DNA of 64,000 nucleotides from Hymenolepis diminuta. Lineage: Eukaryota > Platyhelminthes > Cestoda > Cyclophyllidea > Hymenolepididae. Shown piece after piece: positions 63,101 through 64,000 of the stretch. The notes beneath the pieces are model-generated. The model was given only the letters and a program-made list of their open reading frames with translations, did no database searches and had not been told where the DNA came from. Every line of letters starts with the position of its first letter. Position 1 is the first letter of the stretch. A program made the position numbers and the translations under genes. The stretch covers positions 3,726,233 through 3,790,232 of the forward strand of contig CAADRB010000006.1 in assembly GCA_900708905.1 (NCBI GenBank), given 5' to 3'.

Positions 63101-63700
63101 ATATAAATGAATGAATGAATTTATATAAGTGCTCATGTTTGATGCACTCTAACTGTTGAATTTGTGCTTATAAACTTCACTCTAACAACATAATATAATA
63201 TAAAAGTATACGCAATGGAAAGTATAGGACAGTGAAGGAGAAAATATAACTTAATCTAGTTTTTCATTTTATTTTAATTGAAACAGTTCGTTTTCTTTCT
63301 ACCTAGGATACAATGAAAGTAATTAAATCCATATTATCGTAAGACTACGTCATTACTGAAGTAACGATGAGTAGATACTGATATAATCTAGACAGCCTTT
63401 GTATTACTGTTAACTGTTCAATGATGTTACACCACAATTACAAGCTCTCAAATTTAGAGGAAAGAAGGAAGAAAACCCTCAGGAAGTAAAGTGGAACAAT
63501 AGGAAATGATAATAAAAATTACAGTCTGCACAGACATGAGTGTGGAGGCTGAATAATCAATAATATACGAGAAGGATTAAACCAAAAGTATTCGACTCAA
63601 CCTCTAAAGCCATAAAATTTCACATTTTCTTTAATAAATGAAAATGAATGTTCACGCGTCAGTGAAGAATATTATCGATATCAAGCCGAATGGGAGATGT
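60183..63700. other. Mostly non-coding right flank
   Basis: Two unrecognised but protein-like frames occur: 60323-60535 (+, 70 codons, LTVELPELATELMSFVSGKK) and 60797-61045 (-, 82 codons, VSLLLSVRDLKKLIASKFTF). Neither has a visible partner exon or domain. A pair of CCAAT-type boxes in opposite orientation lies near 62445 and 62505 without an attached gene. The remainder is AT-rich. Confidence 0.4.
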
Positions 63701-63964
63701 TTAATAAATATGGATTTTTCGTCTGGATTGTATTAGCGACATCAGAATTAATTGACGATCGCTCAAGCACTTCAGAAATATTTCCTTCTGCTTATTGAAC
63801 TTTACTCTGCAATCTACCCACACCTCCAATTTTTCCTCTCCTAATTTTAATTTTCTATCACCACCTCCATCTTCTTCATATCTTGTGGTAATTAAGTTCG
63901 TAAAGCTGGAAGCGGCAATATCTAGGCACATTTCTTCTATCCTTTCTAAGTCATACATCTTTAA
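63701..63964 (-). CDS. Candidate exon at the right window edge
   Basis: On the minus strand an acceptor-like TTTAATTGCAG precedes an 88-codon frame: LKMYDLERIEEMCLDIAASS, FTNLITTRYEEDGGGDRKLK, LGEEKLEVWVDCRVKFNKQK and on to a stop. Highly charged and coding-like, but unrecognised. The gene would begin outside the window. GTGTGG or GTAGAT inside it could serve as donors. Confidence 0.35.
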   Translation of the reverse strand, partial: LKMYDLERIEEMCLDIAASSFTNLITTRYEEDGGGDRKLKLGEEKLEVWVDCRVKFNKQKEIFLKCLSDRQLILMSLIQSRRKIHIY

Positions 63965-64000
63965 CTGCAATTAAATCTCAATTCCAATTTTCTTTAAATA

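Noticed and set aside
1..64000. CRISPR arrays, rRNA genes, bacterial operons, LTR pairs
   Set aside because: No regularly spaced repeats, no rRNA-like sequence and no long direct terminal repeats were seen; the genes are eukaryotic with introns.

Overview
This window looks like nuclear DNA of a parasitic flatworm, most likely a tapeworm. It is AT-rich and gene-poor. Its three clear genes are animal-type and intron-containing. Many introns fall into tight short classes (69-75 nt in one gene, 30-46 nt in another), which fits the small intron classes reported for cestodes. I cannot name the species from sequence alone.

Layout. 1-6016: AT-rich, no supported gene. 6017-19635 (+): a complete ten-exon ARHGAP1-like gene (Sec14/CRAL-TRIO lipid-binding domain plus RhoGAP domain, 490 aa), with a possible alternative last exon at 19758-19835. 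21524-22118 (-): a PDCD5 homologue pointing tail to tail at the ARHGAP1 gene; its first exon was not found. 22119-37290: mostly intergenic, with a (GTA)n microsatellite near 26.0 kb, a decayed Tc1/mariner-type transposase on the minus strand (27181-28140), an unresolved coding-like minus-strand stretch (29.3-31.5 kb) and one copy of a short dispersed repeat (34.75 kb). 37290-41198 (+): a GC-rich promoter and a two-exon Kruppel-like factor with three C-terminal C2H2 fingers; a small candidate gene may sit inside its intron. 41.2-45.3 kb: intergenic, with a second copy of the dispersed repeat. 45301-46403 (+): a dead mariner transposase. 46.4-57.4 kb: largely intergenic, with two unassigned candidate exons (50303-50404, 51456-51616), further copies of the dispersed repeat with a tRNA-like head (50.8-51.2 kb) and a promoter-like island near 55.2 kb. 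57.4-60.2 kb: a 43-nt hairpin, a PTP-like fragment (-), a carbonic-anhydrase-like fragment (+) and an eight-unit decayed tandem-repeat coding array (-). 60.2-64 kb: mostly non-coding, with a candidate exon entering from the right edge.

The three solid genes are unrelated conserved cell genes (Rho GTPase regulation, PDCD5 family, transcription factor), not an operon or pathway. The least explained pieces are the tandem-repeat relic with its neighbouring CA and PTP fragments, the tRNA-headed repeat family, the 30-nt stop-free intron in PDCD5 and the possible alternative last helix of the RhoGAP domain.
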